The position numbers were made by a program, and so were the translations under genes. The notes beneath the pieces are model-generated. The model was not told the origin of the DNA, did no database searches, and worked only from the letters and a program-made list of their open reading frames with translations. From positions 162,927 to 226,926 of the forward strand of contig NZ_RQEV01000001.1 of the NCBI RefSeq assembly GCF_004771275.1: a DNA stretch of 64,000 nucleotides. The letters run 5' to 3'. The stretch is from Leptospira fluminis (GTDB lineage: Bacteria; Spirochaetota; Leptospiria; Leptospirales; Leptospiraceae). This document shows positions 44,310 to 52,358 of the stretch, piece by piece (the first letter of the stretch is position 1; each line of letters starts with the position of its first letter).

Positions 44310-45812
44310 ATGAAAACCAAGTTTGGCTTTTTAGATCGGCTTCGGACCGAAATGACGGATTTTTCCCCCGCCTGGTCTCTAGGTTTGTTTCGATTCGGAC
44401 TCGGAATCCTATGCACTTCGATCTCGCTCAGGTATCTCCTGAACGATTGGATCGGAAAATTTTTTTTAGAGCCGGAATTCCATTTTAAATATTTCGGTTT
44501 TTCCTGGGTGGAAGTTTTGCCTGCCTGGCTTCTCTACCCTTTATTTTGGATCTTGTCGATCGCGGGCCTGGGCATCTGCTTAGGCATCCTGTACAGGCTT
44601 TGCATTACGATCTATTTCTTAGGTTTCGTTTATTTCAACCTGATCGACTCCGCCTTTTATCTGAATCATTCCTATCTGCTCGCGCTGCTACTTTGGATTA
44701 TGGTCTGGTTGCCTGCCGATCGTTGCCTATCTATAGGACATTTTCTGGAAGCGTACAGAACGGGTCGATGGTCCAACCCGAAAATACGCAACTGGAACCT
44801 CTGGCTTCTACGCTTCCAATTCGCCTGCGTATACTTCTTCGGAGGGATTGCCAAAATCGAGTCCGACTGGCTTGTCCGAGCCCAGCCTTTAAAAATCTGG
44901 CTGGCTAAGGACACGGATTTTCCGGTGATCGGAAAATTTTTCGCGACCCCGATCGCCGGATATACGTTCGGTTATACGGGATTGCTATTCGATCTAGTCG
45001 TCCCCTTTCTGTTGTTAAAACCGAAATTCAGATCTTGGACGTACGCTTTCGTCTTAATATTCCAAATTCTGATCTGGGAACTCTTTCCCGTGGGAATGTT
45101 CCCTTGGATCATGATTTGGGGATCGGCCCTCTTCCTCTCCGCCTACTGGCCTTTGAGCCTGAGGAATTTTCTAAAGCGCAGGGGAATCTTTCCTTACGGA
45201 GAATTCAGAAATCTTTTCCGGACAGTTTGGCAAAAACTTCCCGTCCGTTTTCGGTTCGATTCCGCTCAGGTCCTATTACACTTGCTGAACCGTATCGAAG
45301 GATTCGACCGGTGGGGAAAAAGATTGGGAACTCCTCTCTCGGAACCGCGTTCTTCCCGGATCGCATACCTGGGACCGTACGTCCTATGCGTTTATCTTAT
45401 CGTGCAGATCCTTATGCCTCTGCGACATAGACTTTATTCCGGGAACGTACTTTGGACGGAACAAGGGTCGCGCTTTTCCTGGCAGACCATGCTGGCCCAA
45501 AAAAATGCGATCACCTCCTTTCGGGTCGCAAATGTAAGAACGGGTGAAGTCCGTTTCGTCCTTGCCGAGTCTTATCTTTCCGAAAGGCAAAAAATCCCGA
45601 TGAGCACCAATCCGGATCTGATTTTACAATTCTCCCACTATCTGGGACGGATGGAGAAAGAAAAGACCGGAGACGAGGTCGCCGTCTACGCGGACATCAC
45701 CGTCTCCCTGAACGGCAGAAAAAGTAAACCCTTCGTGAACCCTACCCGGGACTTAATGAAGGTCAAAGAAACCTTTTTTTCCCAGGATTGGATCCTGGCC
45801 GAAGAAAGATAA
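44310..45812 (+). CDS. Vitamin K-dependent gamma-carboxylase-like HTTM protein
   Basis: Membrane protein of 500 residues with an HTTM domain (about seven to eight helices in residues 20-300) and a soluble C-terminal part. YLNHSYL contains His120, and GGIAKIESDW contains Lys182. These correspond in spacing and context to His160 and Lys218 of human gamma-glutamyl carboxylase. Leptospira is known to have acquired a VKD carboxylase-like gene by horizontal transfer, with altered activity, so protein carboxylation should not be assumed. The large lumenal domain of the human enzyme is shortened. It is probably transcribed with dprA, 12 bases upstream. Confidence 0.85.
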   Translation: MKTKFGFLDRLRTEMTDFSPAWSLGLFRFGLGILCTSISLRYLLNDWIGKFFLEPEFHFKYFGFSWVEVLPAWLLYPLFWILSIAGLGICLGILYRLCITIYFLGFVYFNLIDSAFYLNHSYLLALLLWIMVWLPADRCLSIGHFLEAYRTGRWSNPKIRNWNLWLLRFQFACVYFFGGIAKIESDWLVRAQPLKIWLAKDTDFPVIGKFFATPIAGYTFGYTGLLFDLVVPFLLLKPKFRSWTYAFVLIFQILIWELFPVGMFPWIMIWGSALFLSAYWPLSLRNFLKRRGIFPYGEFRNLFRTVWQKLPVRFRFDSAQVLLHLLNRIEGFDRWGKRLGTPLSEPRSSRIAYLGPYVLCVYLIVQILMPLRHRLYSGNVLWTEQGSRFSWQTMLAQKNAITSFRVANVRTGEVRFVLAESYLSERQKIPMSTNPDLILQFSHYLGRMEKEKTGDEVAVYADITVSLNGRKSKPFVNPTRDLMKVKETFFSQDWILAEER

Positions 45813-45862
45813 ACTCGTAATTTTACTGGCGGAATCCTGCGGTTTCCCGTTCGATAACTTCT

Positions 45863-46450
45863 ATGCCCCCTTGGATCTCAGAGTACGTTTTCCTCCCCCT
45901 TGGAATCTATCTGGCAAGGGTTACGGACGTCAGCATAGGAACGGTCCGAATCATTCTAATCTCCCGGGAACGTAAAATCCTCGCCGCCGCCCTGGGTTTT
46001 GTGGAAGTCCTTTTATGGTTGATCGTCATCACTCAGATCATCCGGAACCTGAACAATGCCCTCTGCTACGTCGCTTACGGAGCCGGTTTTGCGACAGGGA
46101 CCTTCCTAGGAATGGTGGTAGAGGAAAAGCTCGCAATCGGCCATTCTCTCATACGGATCATAGTTTCGGGAAGCGGAGAAAATATCATCGAAAGTCTGAC
46201 CCGCTCCGGGTTTAGAACCACCCGATTGGACGCCTTCGGCTCCCGAGGACCGGTAACCGTAATCCTTTCCTTCCTACGCAGAAAAGAGGTTCCGGAAGTT
46301 CTGGAAATCCTGGGAAAAACGGCTCCGAGGGCGTTTTACACGATCGAAAACGCCAGGAAAACCAGCGACCTCGGAATTTGGAAGGAGGAGTCCGGAGGGG
46401 AATTTTTGGCCGGCCTTCTCTGGAGAAGGCAATCCAAAATCAGAAAGTAA
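45863..46450 (+). CDS. UPF0316 (DUF5698/DUF2179) membrane protein
   Basis: Protein of 195 residues. Three hydrophobic helices occupy residues 5-90, with LARVTDVSIGTVRIILISRERK and FVEVLLWLIVITQI as family landmarks of UPF0316. The C-terminal soluble half resembles DUF2179, a domain also seen in YitT-like proteins and thought to bind a small ligand. No function is established. It lies 50 bases after the HTTM gene on the same strand. A GC-rich hairpin separates it from the convergent SET-domain gene. Confidence 0.88.
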   Translation: MPPWISEYVFLPLGIYLARVTDVSIGTVRIILISRERKILAAALGFVEVLLWLIVITQIIRNLNNALCYVAYGAGFATGTFLGMVVEEKLAIGHSLIRIIVSGSGENIIESLTRSGFRTTRLDAFGSRGPVTVILSFLRRKEVPEVLEILGKTAPRAFYTIENARKTSDLGIWKEESGGEFLAGLLWRRQSKIRK

Positions 46451-46451
46451 A

Positions 46452-46470
46452 CGCCCGGGAGACCCGGGCG
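46452..46470. terminator. Hairpin between convergent genes
   Basis: CGCCCGGG and CCCGGGCG form an eight-base perfect stem around AGA, two bases after the UPF0316 stop and just before the end of the convergent SET gene. No T run follows on either strand, so termination would be weak or factor-dependent. Confidence 0.45.
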
Positions 46471-46477
46471 CGAAGGA

Positions 46478-47008
46478 TCAAGCCGGAACTTTGACCAGGA
46501 GCTTCTTAATTTCTTTATGCATAAACGCCGGGAAGTTGAGGTGATACTCCGGCAAAAGAATCTTCCAATCGTCCTTGCGAATGTATTTCCGGCAATTCGG
46601 AGCTCCGCAGCGGCATTCAAAGGTCTGGTCGAAGTTCACTACGAAATTCGCGTAGTCGATGGTCAGCTCTTCCCCTTTTCGAATGTCCCGCTTTGCGATG
46701 ATATTATCGTTCTGATCATACCACATATTCGGATCGCAAGAGTGGTTCATGAAGTTGGAGTTGTTAATGACGAACTGGGGGCCGGTGGGTCCGGTTACGA
46801 GTCCAAAATCTACGTCATAGCCGTATTTCATGAAGATTTCCTTCTCGGACTCGGGGAGTGCTTCCGCTTCTACGACGGATAGCACCTTCCAGCCGAACTC
46901 TTCGTCCTCGATCCACTCGCTATAGCTAAAAAGAAGGGTCCCTTTAGTTATGCGCGACGAGGCGAAAATTCCGTATTCCCCGAATTTGTTCGTGCGTCTT
47001 TCGATCAT
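46478..47008 (-). CDS. SET-domain protein lysine methyltransferase-like
   Basis: Protein of 176 residues with a compact SET domain. YGIFASSRITKGT opens the fold, FMNHSCDPN forms the SAM-binding pseudoknot, GEELTIDYANF provides the catalytic tyrosine, and CRCGAPNCRKYI is the post-SET zinc motif. It would methylate lysines of a protein substrate using SAM. Such genes are common in eukaryotes and scattered in bacteria, where chlamydial, Legionella and environmental examples exist. A CCCCC-TTCC-GGGGG hairpin lies about 25 bases before the start and may affect translation. It is monocistronic, and no histone-like partner gene is adjacent. Confidence 0.9.
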   Translation of the reverse strand: MIERRTNKFGEYGIFASSRITKGTLLFSYSEWIEDEEFGWKVLSVVEAEALPESEKEIFMKYGYDVDFGLVTGPTGPQFVINNSNFMNHSCDPNMWYDQNDNIIAKRDIRKGEELTIDYANFVVNFDQTFECRCGAPNCRKYIRKDDWKILLPEYHLNFPAFMHKEIKKLLVKVPA

Positions 47009-47179
47009 GCAAGATCAACCTGCTCTTCCCCCGGAAGGGGGCAAAATTTTAATCAGTCAAGTCCGGGATCGAAAAAAGTTCAATTAAAAATAGCAAATCC
47101 CCCCCACCTAGGAGGAGGAAAAAGAGATTTGGATCTCAAGCTCGAAGAAGGACGCCCGGGGCTCTCGCTTTGCCGAAAC

Positions 47180-47752
47180 CTACTCGAGTCGAAGCGAAGA
47201 TAGCACATCGCTCGTCCAAGCGTCGGAAGAAGAGACCTCCCCCTCCCGTTTGAGACTCCTGACCTTTCCCGGTCCGACTTCCGCGACGAAAGTGGAGGTC
47301 TCAAAGAGAGCGGTACGCCCGCTCGCCTCGGAAAGAAGGGAAGAATCCCTGCCGAATTCCAGAAAACAAGTGATGGGAAAAGAGCTTTCCCAGTCTTTCC
47401 GGGAAAATTCGAGCTGGTCGGAAAAATCCGACCCCCGTTTCCCCGAGCGAAACCTTGTGGCGTTGATGAGAACAGGAAGCGACCGGGAAGATGCCCCTCC
47501 GAATTTTCCTTTTTTGGCTTCCTTGCAAAATGCTTCGGCTTGTTCCAAGGTCTCGGCGAAGCCCAGAAGAATAGGAACGTTGGGCCGAGAAAATTTCGAG
47601 AGAAGTTTTCCCAACTTCAACCCTTCCTCCAATCCCAAACTTCCTTTAGGTAGAACCAGAACCGGCTGGATTTCTCGATCCACTAAACGGACCAACCACC
47701 TTAGGAGAAGCAGAGGTCGGTTCCGGTCCTGAGAAAAAAGGGTAAGTATCAT
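47180..47752 (-). CDS. Hypothetical cytoplasmic protein
   Basis: Protein of 190 residues without a known domain. The first 100 residues alternate hydrophobic strands and helices (QPVLVLPKGSLGLEEGLKLG, VPILLGFAETLEQAEAFCKEA), which suggests an alpha/beta fold. The second half is polar. AAGGG lies eight bases before the ATG. An antisense open frame covers most of it, but this strand has the better ribosome binding site and protein-like pattern. It lies 171 bases from the SET gene on the same strand. Function unknown. Confidence 0.6.
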   Translation of the reverse strand: MILTLFSQDRNRPLLLLRWLVRLVDREIQPVLVLPKGSLGLEEGLKLGKLLSKFSRPNVPILLGFAETLEQAEAFCKEAKKGKFGGASSRSLPVLINATRFRSGKRGSDFSDQLEFSRKDWESSFPITCFLEFGRDSSLLSEASGRTALFETSTFVAEVGPGKVRSLKREGEVSSSDAWTSDVLSSLRLE

Positions 47753-48044
47753 GGTTCGGTTCCCTTCTACCTACTTCCGTCTTGCGGCATAGTGATATTT
47801 CTCCGTTTCTAGGAATTTGTTTTCATGGATAAAATCGGGACGGAATTCTGAGAAACATTCAATATTTATAATATTTTTATCTCCCCCTCTTACACTCTAC
47901 CGACTAAAACCGCCTACTTTATGTCTCTTCCGGGTCCCTCCGGCGATCCATGAGGGGAAAATCCGAAAAATGCTTGAACGAAAGTCCTTCTTTCGTAGAT
48001 TGCGGACTTAACTTTTTCTTCGTTCCCGGGAGGCGAAAAGGTTT
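47753..48044. other. Intergenic region before the rnk-like gene
   Basis: This 292-base spacer contains the divergent promoters of the flanking genes. It includes AT-rich stretches at 47855-47880 (ATATTTATAATATTTTTAT) suited for a -10 element. A 64-codon open frame has no ribosome binding site and is not called. Confidence 0.35.
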
Positions 48045-48443
48045 ATGAGCATAAAGCGGCTTCTATCCAAACCGGATCATCAAAAAATCCTTTCCACATT
48101 GGAAAGTTCCGAGCTTCCCCAAAACGTACCTCCTTCCGTGATCGAAAGTCTGCGCAAAGAACTTTCCAAAGCCAAGAAGCTGGACCCGCAGAAGGTTCCC
48201 GAGGATCTGATCACGATGAATTCCAAATTCGTATTACGGGATCTCGGGAACGCGCAGGCATTCCAATTCACCCTGGTCTATCCGGAGGATTGGGAAAGCG
48301 CCCATCCTTCCAGCGGAAAAATTTCCGTATTCTCTCCCCACGGCAGCGCGGTATTGGGAGCCAGAGTGGGAGAAGTCGTACGTTGGCTAGTGGACGGGAA
48401 CGAAAAATACTTAAAAGTACAGGAGTTGCTTTTCCAGCCCTGA
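48045..48443 (+). CDS. Rnk-like GreA/GreB C-terminal domain protein
   Basis: Protein of 132 residues of the Rnk type, named after the regulator of nucleoside diphosphate kinase. Residues 1-50 form a short helical N-terminal part. Residues 55-132 match the FKBP-like C-terminal domain of GreA, with QAFQFTLVYPEDW, GKISVFSPHGSAVLGARVGE and VVRWLVDG. Rnk proteins bind RNA polymerase near the secondary channel, but lack the long coiled coil that stimulates transcript cleavage. GGAGG lies ten bases before the ATG. msrA follows after 116 bases. Confidence 0.88.
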   Translation: MSIKRLLSKPDHQKILSTLESSELPQNVPPSVIESLRKELSKAKKLDPQKVPEDLITMNSKFVLRDLGNAQAFQFTLVYPEDWESAHPSSGKISVFSPHGSAVLGARVGEVVRWLVDGNEKYLKVQELLFQP

Positions 48444-48559
48444 CTTAGGACGGACAAAAGTCGATCCTCACCTCCATACACTACGCGGTCGGCGGTCGAA
48501 TCGATCCCACTGTAACCGAGGAGGCTCTTCCTACGAATCAAGTACCGAGGTAGAGACTC

Positions 48560-49180
48560 ATGAAACGTAAATCGAATCCGTTCTTCTTTTTGATCCGCTC
48601 CATCCTTCCTCTTTTGTTCCTCTTCTTCGTTTTGCCCGCACTAGCGAAAGAGAAAACGAAACTGGAAACCGCAATCTTCGCGGGAGGTTGTTTTTGGTGT
48701 ATGGAAGGTCCCTTCGAAAAACTTCCGGGCGTCGTCTCCGTGGTTTCCGGTTATTGCGGAGGAAAAGAGAAAAACCCGAAATACGAGGACGTGGGACACG
48801 GTCAAACCGGGCATCGGGAATCCGTCTTGATAACCTACGATCCGGAAAAAATCAAATACGAGACGCTATTGGAAACATATTGGAGACAAATCGACCCGAC
48901 GGACGACGGAGGACAATTCGCCGACAGGGGAAAACAGTACAAAACCGCAATATTCTATAAAAATAATATTCAGAAAAAAACGGCGGAAAATTCCAAACGA
49001 TCCTTGGCGGCATCGGGCAAATTCCAAAAACCTATCGTGGTGGAGATTTTGGCGGCTAGCGATTTTTATTCCGCAGAGGAATACCACCAAGACTATTATA
49101 AAAAGAACCCGGATCATTACAAACAATACAGAAAAGGTTCCGGGCGGGAAGATTATTTACGGAAGACTTGGGGACAATGA
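48560..49180 (+). CDS. msrA: Peptide-methionine (S)-S-oxide reductase MsrA, exported
   Basis: MsrA reduces methionine-S-sulfoxide in proteins. The catalytic GCFWC motif is at 43-47 with nucleophile Cys44, followed by GYCGG, YEDVGHGQTGHRES, YWRQIDPTDDGGQFADRGKQY and EEYHQDYY, so the whole active site is present. Residues 1-30 form a Sec signal peptide ending in PALAK, so the enzyme should work in the periplasm or at the outer membrane, not in the cytoplasm. It should protect envelope proteins from oxidants. GAGG lies nine bases upstream of the ATG. No thioredoxin-like electron donor gene is adjacent. Confidence 0.95.
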   Translation: MKRKSNPFFFLIRSILPLLFLFFVLPALAKEKTKLETAIFAGGCFWCMEGPFEKLPGVVSVVSGYCGGKEKNPKYEDVGHGQTGHRESVLITYDPEKIKYETLLETYWRQIDPTDDGGQFADRGKQYKTAIFYKNNIQKKTAENSKRSLAASGKFQKPIVVEILAASDFYSAEEYHQDYYKKNPDHYKQYRKGSGREDYLRKTWGQ

Positions 49181-49212
49181 TCCTCTCTCGGGAATAATCC
49201 AAAAGATAAACT

Positions 49213-50271
49213 TCAATTTCCGGCTAAACGAAATAGATAAATCGTCAGTTTCTGCAGTTTGTCCCGTTCCGGGCCGGGAATTTCTTTTTCCAGATCTATG
49301 GTTTTTCTATAAATCGATTTAAGATGGTTTTTCAACGTTCCGGAATGGATGCCCAATTCCTCGCAGATCTGGTGTTTGTCCTTGCCGGAAGCGATGCTCG
49401 CACAGATGTCCGCTTCCTTCTTAGTAAGCTTCGTTTTTTCCCGCAGAACCCGCACCAAAGATTGGCGATCGTATCCTTCGAAACGATGCAAAACATCGGG
49501 CTGAGTCGTTCCCTTGGAAGCGATCTCCGAGGACCCTCGCAATTGGAACGGTCCTCCTACCTCCCTTTGGGATAGTACCATGAGAAAATTGGTAATTTTG
49601 CCTTCCTCATCCTGGATGGGGGAAATGATCTGATTCCATTGCAAATATCTTCCGGAGCGATTCCGGTTCGGAAAGCTTCCTTGGAATTCCTTTCCGTCGA
49701 GAATCTTTTCCCAAAACTCGTTGTAAAACTCTAGAGAAGCCGGATAAGACTGGAACACTTTGGGAGTCTTACCGATCAATTCGGATTCCGCAAACCCGGA
49801 GATTACTTCGAACTGACGGTTCGCGGCAAGGATCACGCCGTCTTTATCCGTTAAAAACATCGCATTCTTGGATTGGCGGAAAGCCCGATAGATGATATCC
49901 GTGGATCGAATGCGCTCGGAAGTCCCGCCTTTGATGAACAATAAAAAGGACAAACCCTTTTGGGAATTCGGCAGGACCGTGGCGATCTGCAGAGTAGGGA
50001 TTTTTTCTCCCGATTTTTTCAGAACGTAAACTTGACCCTGCCACTCTCCGTTCCGCAGTGCGATCGGTAAAATCTCGGCTTGAACGAACGGCCTGTCTTT
50101 TTCGGAAAACAAATCGACCAGATTCTTTCCGAAAAGCAACTCTTCGGAAAGAAACTCCAGGATTTCCTTTCCCTTATGACTGATATGCAGGATCTGCCCC
50201 TCGGCATTGCAGACCAGTAGAATATCGGGTACGGTTTCGTATTTTTGATCGTATTCCCTTAAGTATTCCAA
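49213..50271 (-). CDS. PAS-PAS-LuxR-type transcriptional regulator
   Basis: Single-component regulator of 352 residues without a receiver domain. Two PAS domains span about 10-120 and 125-240 (DILLVCNAEGQILHIS, NAMFLTDKDGVILAANRQFEVISGF). The C-terminal segment has a LuxR/GerE helix-turn-helix (LTKKEADICASIASGKDKHQICEELGIHSGTLKNHL) that should bind DNA. It is likely to sense redox, oxygen or a small ligand through PAS. The start is TTG with AGGA eight bases upstream. The gene is convergent with msrA, so control of msrA is possible but unproven. Confidence 0.9.
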   Translation of the reverse strand: MEYLREYDQKYETVPDILLVCNAEGQILHISHKGKEILEFLSEELLFGKNLVDLFSEKDRPFVQAEILPIALRNGEWQGQVYVLKKSGEKIPTLQIATVLPNSQKGLSFLLFIKGGTSERIRSTDIIYRAFRQSKNAMFLTDKDGVILAANRQFEVISGFAESELIGKTPKVFQSYPASLEFYNEFWEKILDGKEFQGSFPNRNRSGRYLQWNQIISPIQDEEGKITNFLMVLSQREVGGPFQLRGSSEIASKGTTQPDVLHRFEGYDRQSLVRVLREKTKLTKKEADICASIASGKDKHQICEELGIHSGTLKNHLKSIYRKTIDLEKEIPGPERDKLQKLTIYLFRLAGN

Positions 50272-50526
50272 TCGCTCGATCCTTCCGACACTTTGCCTTC
50301 ACAAAGTTTGATTCATAAATCGCGTGAAAATTTCCAAGAAACGAAGAGAGAGCTAAACTACTACCTTCTCACTATTTTGGGACCGCGATTTTCCGCAAAA
50401 TCCAACAGCTACTCGGAAATTCCGGCAGGAATTACCGTTAAAATTTGTATTCAAGTCGAGCTTGGAAGGATGCCGGAAGAATTAGAACTTGGTTGCTTCC
50501 CGAAGACCGCCTCCGATGCTTGTGGC

Positions 50527-51156
50527 ATGAACGAACTCGTTTTAGTAATCGGAAATAAAAACCTTTCTTCCTGGTCCTTTCGTCCCTGGATCCTTTTAAA
50601 ACAAGCCGGTATCCCGTTTCGGGAAGTTTCTCTCCGACTGTTTACACCCGAGTATGCATCCGTGATTGCCGAGTATTCTCCGTCAGGAAAAGTTCCCGTC
50701 CTCAAGGACGGAAACCTTACGATCTGGGACAGCCTGAGTATAGCAGAGTATGTGGCGGAGAAGAAGCCGGAACTCTGGCCCAAAAATCCGGACCGGAGAG
50801 CCAAGGCCAGATCCATAACCGCGGAAATGCACTCCGGCTTTACGGGCCTCAGAAGCAACTTAACAATGAATTTTACCGGAAGAATCTCCGACAAGCAGGT
50901 CCCTCCGGAAGCCCAAAAGGACATGGATCGGATTCGAAACCTATGGGAGGAAAATTTAAAGGAAAACGGCGGGCCCTTTCTGTTCGGAAAGGATTTCACC
51001 GTGGCGGACGCGTTCTATGCGCCGGTGGTTTCCCGCTTCATCACGTATAAGGTCCCGCTTTCCGGCCCGAGTGCGGAATACGTGCGCACGATTTCTTCCC
51101 TAGCGGCCTACAAGGAATGGGAACAAGGCGCCGCAGAAGAGGAAAAACGCGCCTGA
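50527..51156 (+). CDS. Glutathione S-transferase family protein
   Basis: GST-fold protein of 209 residues. The N-terminal thioredoxin-like domain shows NKNLSSWSFRPWILLKQAG with the catalytic-type Ser, SGKVPVLKDG (cis-proline) and DSLSIAEYVAEKKP. The C-terminal helical domain has the FTVADAFYAPVVSRF motif with the conserved Asp. The family resembles YfcF-like or maleylacetoacetate-isomerase-like GSTs. I start at ATG 50527, where the fold begins. A longer open frame reaches 50293, but it has no plausible protein content. No ribosome binding site is obvious. Glutathione may not be the physiological thiol here. Confidence 0.88.
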   Translation: MNELVLVIGNKNLSSWSFRPWILLKQAGIPFREVSLRLFTPEYASVIAEYSPSGKVPVLKDGNLTIWDSLSIAEYVAEKKPELWPKNPDRRAKARSITAEMHSGFTGLRSNLTMNFTGRISDKQVPPEAQKDMDRIRNLWEENLKENGGPFLFGKDFTVADAFYAPVVSRFITYKVPLSGPSAEYVRTISSLAAYKEWEQGAAEEEKRA

Positions 51157-51199
51157 CCTTTCGGCCGGTTCCGAAAAAATAAGCTATACAAATTTATAG

Positions 51200-51228
51200 T
51201 TTACAAATGTTTATGTTTGTTTTATACT
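51200..51228 (+). promoter_or_regulatory. Sigma-70-type promoter for a probable leaderless mRNA
   Basis: TTTACA (51200-51205) and TATACT (51223-51228) are spaced by 17 bases, a good sigma-70 match. The predicted transcription start is around 51235-51236, which is the GTG start of the next gene. This is the clearest promoter in the window. Confidence 0.7.
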
Positions 51229-51235
51229 CTGGTTC

Positions 51236-52318
51236 GTGCCTCCGAAATCCGAGAAAAAACAAAGAAGAGGAACGACTTCCTCCCCGAAAGGAAGATTCAC
51301 TCATGTGCATCGAGAAACTTGGGAAGAAGACGGAGAAGAAGGGACCGCCCGCACCACGGAATTTTTTTGGGAAGATTCCAAATCCCTTCTGACGTACAAT
51401 GATTCTCCCGACATCCCGATCCAAGCCGGCCTCAACCCGTACCGAGGTTGCGAACACGGATGCATCTATTGCTTCGCGAGACCGAATCACGCCTATGTGG
51501 ATCTTTCCCCGGGTCTCGACTTCGAATCTAAAATCTTCGTAAAAAAGAACGTGGACCGGTTACTGATCGATGCCTTGCGAAAAAGAAAGGGAAGTGCGGA
51601 GACGATCACGATGGGCACTGCCACGGATCCATACCAACCGGGGGAAAGAAAGTACAAGAATACCCGAAAGATACTGGAAGTATGCCTCAAGTTTCGCCAA
51701 CCCCTAGCCATCATTACGAAATCTTCCCTTGTACTCCGGGATCTGGATCTTCTTTCCGAAATGGGACGTCTCGGAATTTTGAAAGTCTTCGTTACCGTCA
51801 CTACCCTAAATTCGGAACTCTGGTCCGCCCTGGAACCGAGAGCCCCTTCTCCCAATAAAAGAATAGAGGCCGTAAAAGGTTTGTCCGAAGCCGGAGTTCC
51901 GGTCGGAGTCATGTTCGCTCCGGTGATTCCGTTCTTAAACGACAGCGAAATGGAAACCCTACTGGAAAAAGCCAAATCTTCGGGGGCGGAAAGCGCGGGA
52001 ATGGTCTTTGTGCGTCTCCCGTACGAAGTCGCCCCTCTATTCGAAGAATGGTTGGGAGTTCACTTTCCCCTCAAAAAGGAAAAAATCCTGCGCACTATAC
52101 GGGAAGCCAGAGGAGGAAAATTGTACGACTCGGACTTTTCCCAAAGAATGACCGGAACGGGAAATTATGCACAATTGCTACGGACCAGATTTCGTCTAGC
52201 GACTCGTAGGTTGGACCTAAACCATAGAGGAACCATCCGGGGAGATTTATTCCGCATTCCGGAAGAGTACCAGGTACTTGCAAGCAAGGACCAGGATTTA
52301 CTCCCCGGATTGTTTTAA
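51236..52318 (+). CDS. PA0069-type radical SAM protein (SplB-like)
   Basis: Protein of 360 residues of the PA0069 group, distantly related to spore photoproduct lyase. The conserved N-terminal stretch RRGTTSSPKGRF, then NDSPDIPIQAGLNPYRGCEHGCIYCFARPNHAY, carries the C-x3-C-x2-C radical SAM cluster. MGTATDPYQPGE and ITKSSLVLRDLDLL follow. The reaction is unknown. The GTG at 51236 is preferred because the RRGTTSSPKGRF part is conserved in the family. An internal GTG at 51305 with AAGGAAG upstream would remove that part. The promoter places the RNA start at this codon. Convergent with the next gene. Confidence 0.9.
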   Translation: MPPKSEKKQRRGTTSSPKGRFTHVHRETWEEDGEEGTARTTEFFWEDSKSLLTYNDSPDIPIQAGLNPYRGCEHGCIYCFARPNHAYVDLSPGLDFESKIFVKKNVDRLLIDALRKRKGSAETITMGTATDPYQPGERKYKNTRKILEVCLKFRQPLAIITKSSLVLRDLDLLSEMGRLGILKVFVTVTTLNSELWSALEPRAPSPNKRIEAVKGLSEAGVPVGVMFAPVIPFLNDSEMETLLEKAKSSGAESAGMVFVRLPYEVAPLFEEWLGVHFPLKKEKILRTIREARGGKLYDSDFSQRMTGTGNYAQLLRTRFRLATRRLDLNHRGTIRGDLFRIPEEYQVLASKDQDLLPGLF

Positions 52319-52320
52319 CA

Positions 52321-52345
52321 GGATCCGATATTTCGGACCGGATCC
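52321..52345. other. Short hairpin between convergent genes
   Basis: GGATCCG (52321-52327) and CGGATCC (52339-52345) form a seven-base stem with an 11-base loop, just after the radical SAM stop. No T run follows. It is a weak terminator candidate. Confidence 0.3.
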
Positions 52346-52358
52346 GATCCTTACAACT

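Noticed and set aside
47250..47732. Plus-strand frame of 160 codons opposite the hypothetical protein at 47180-47752
   Set aside because: Rich in Ser, Arg and Pro with no ribosome site. The minus strand has AAGGG and an alpha/beta-like pattern.
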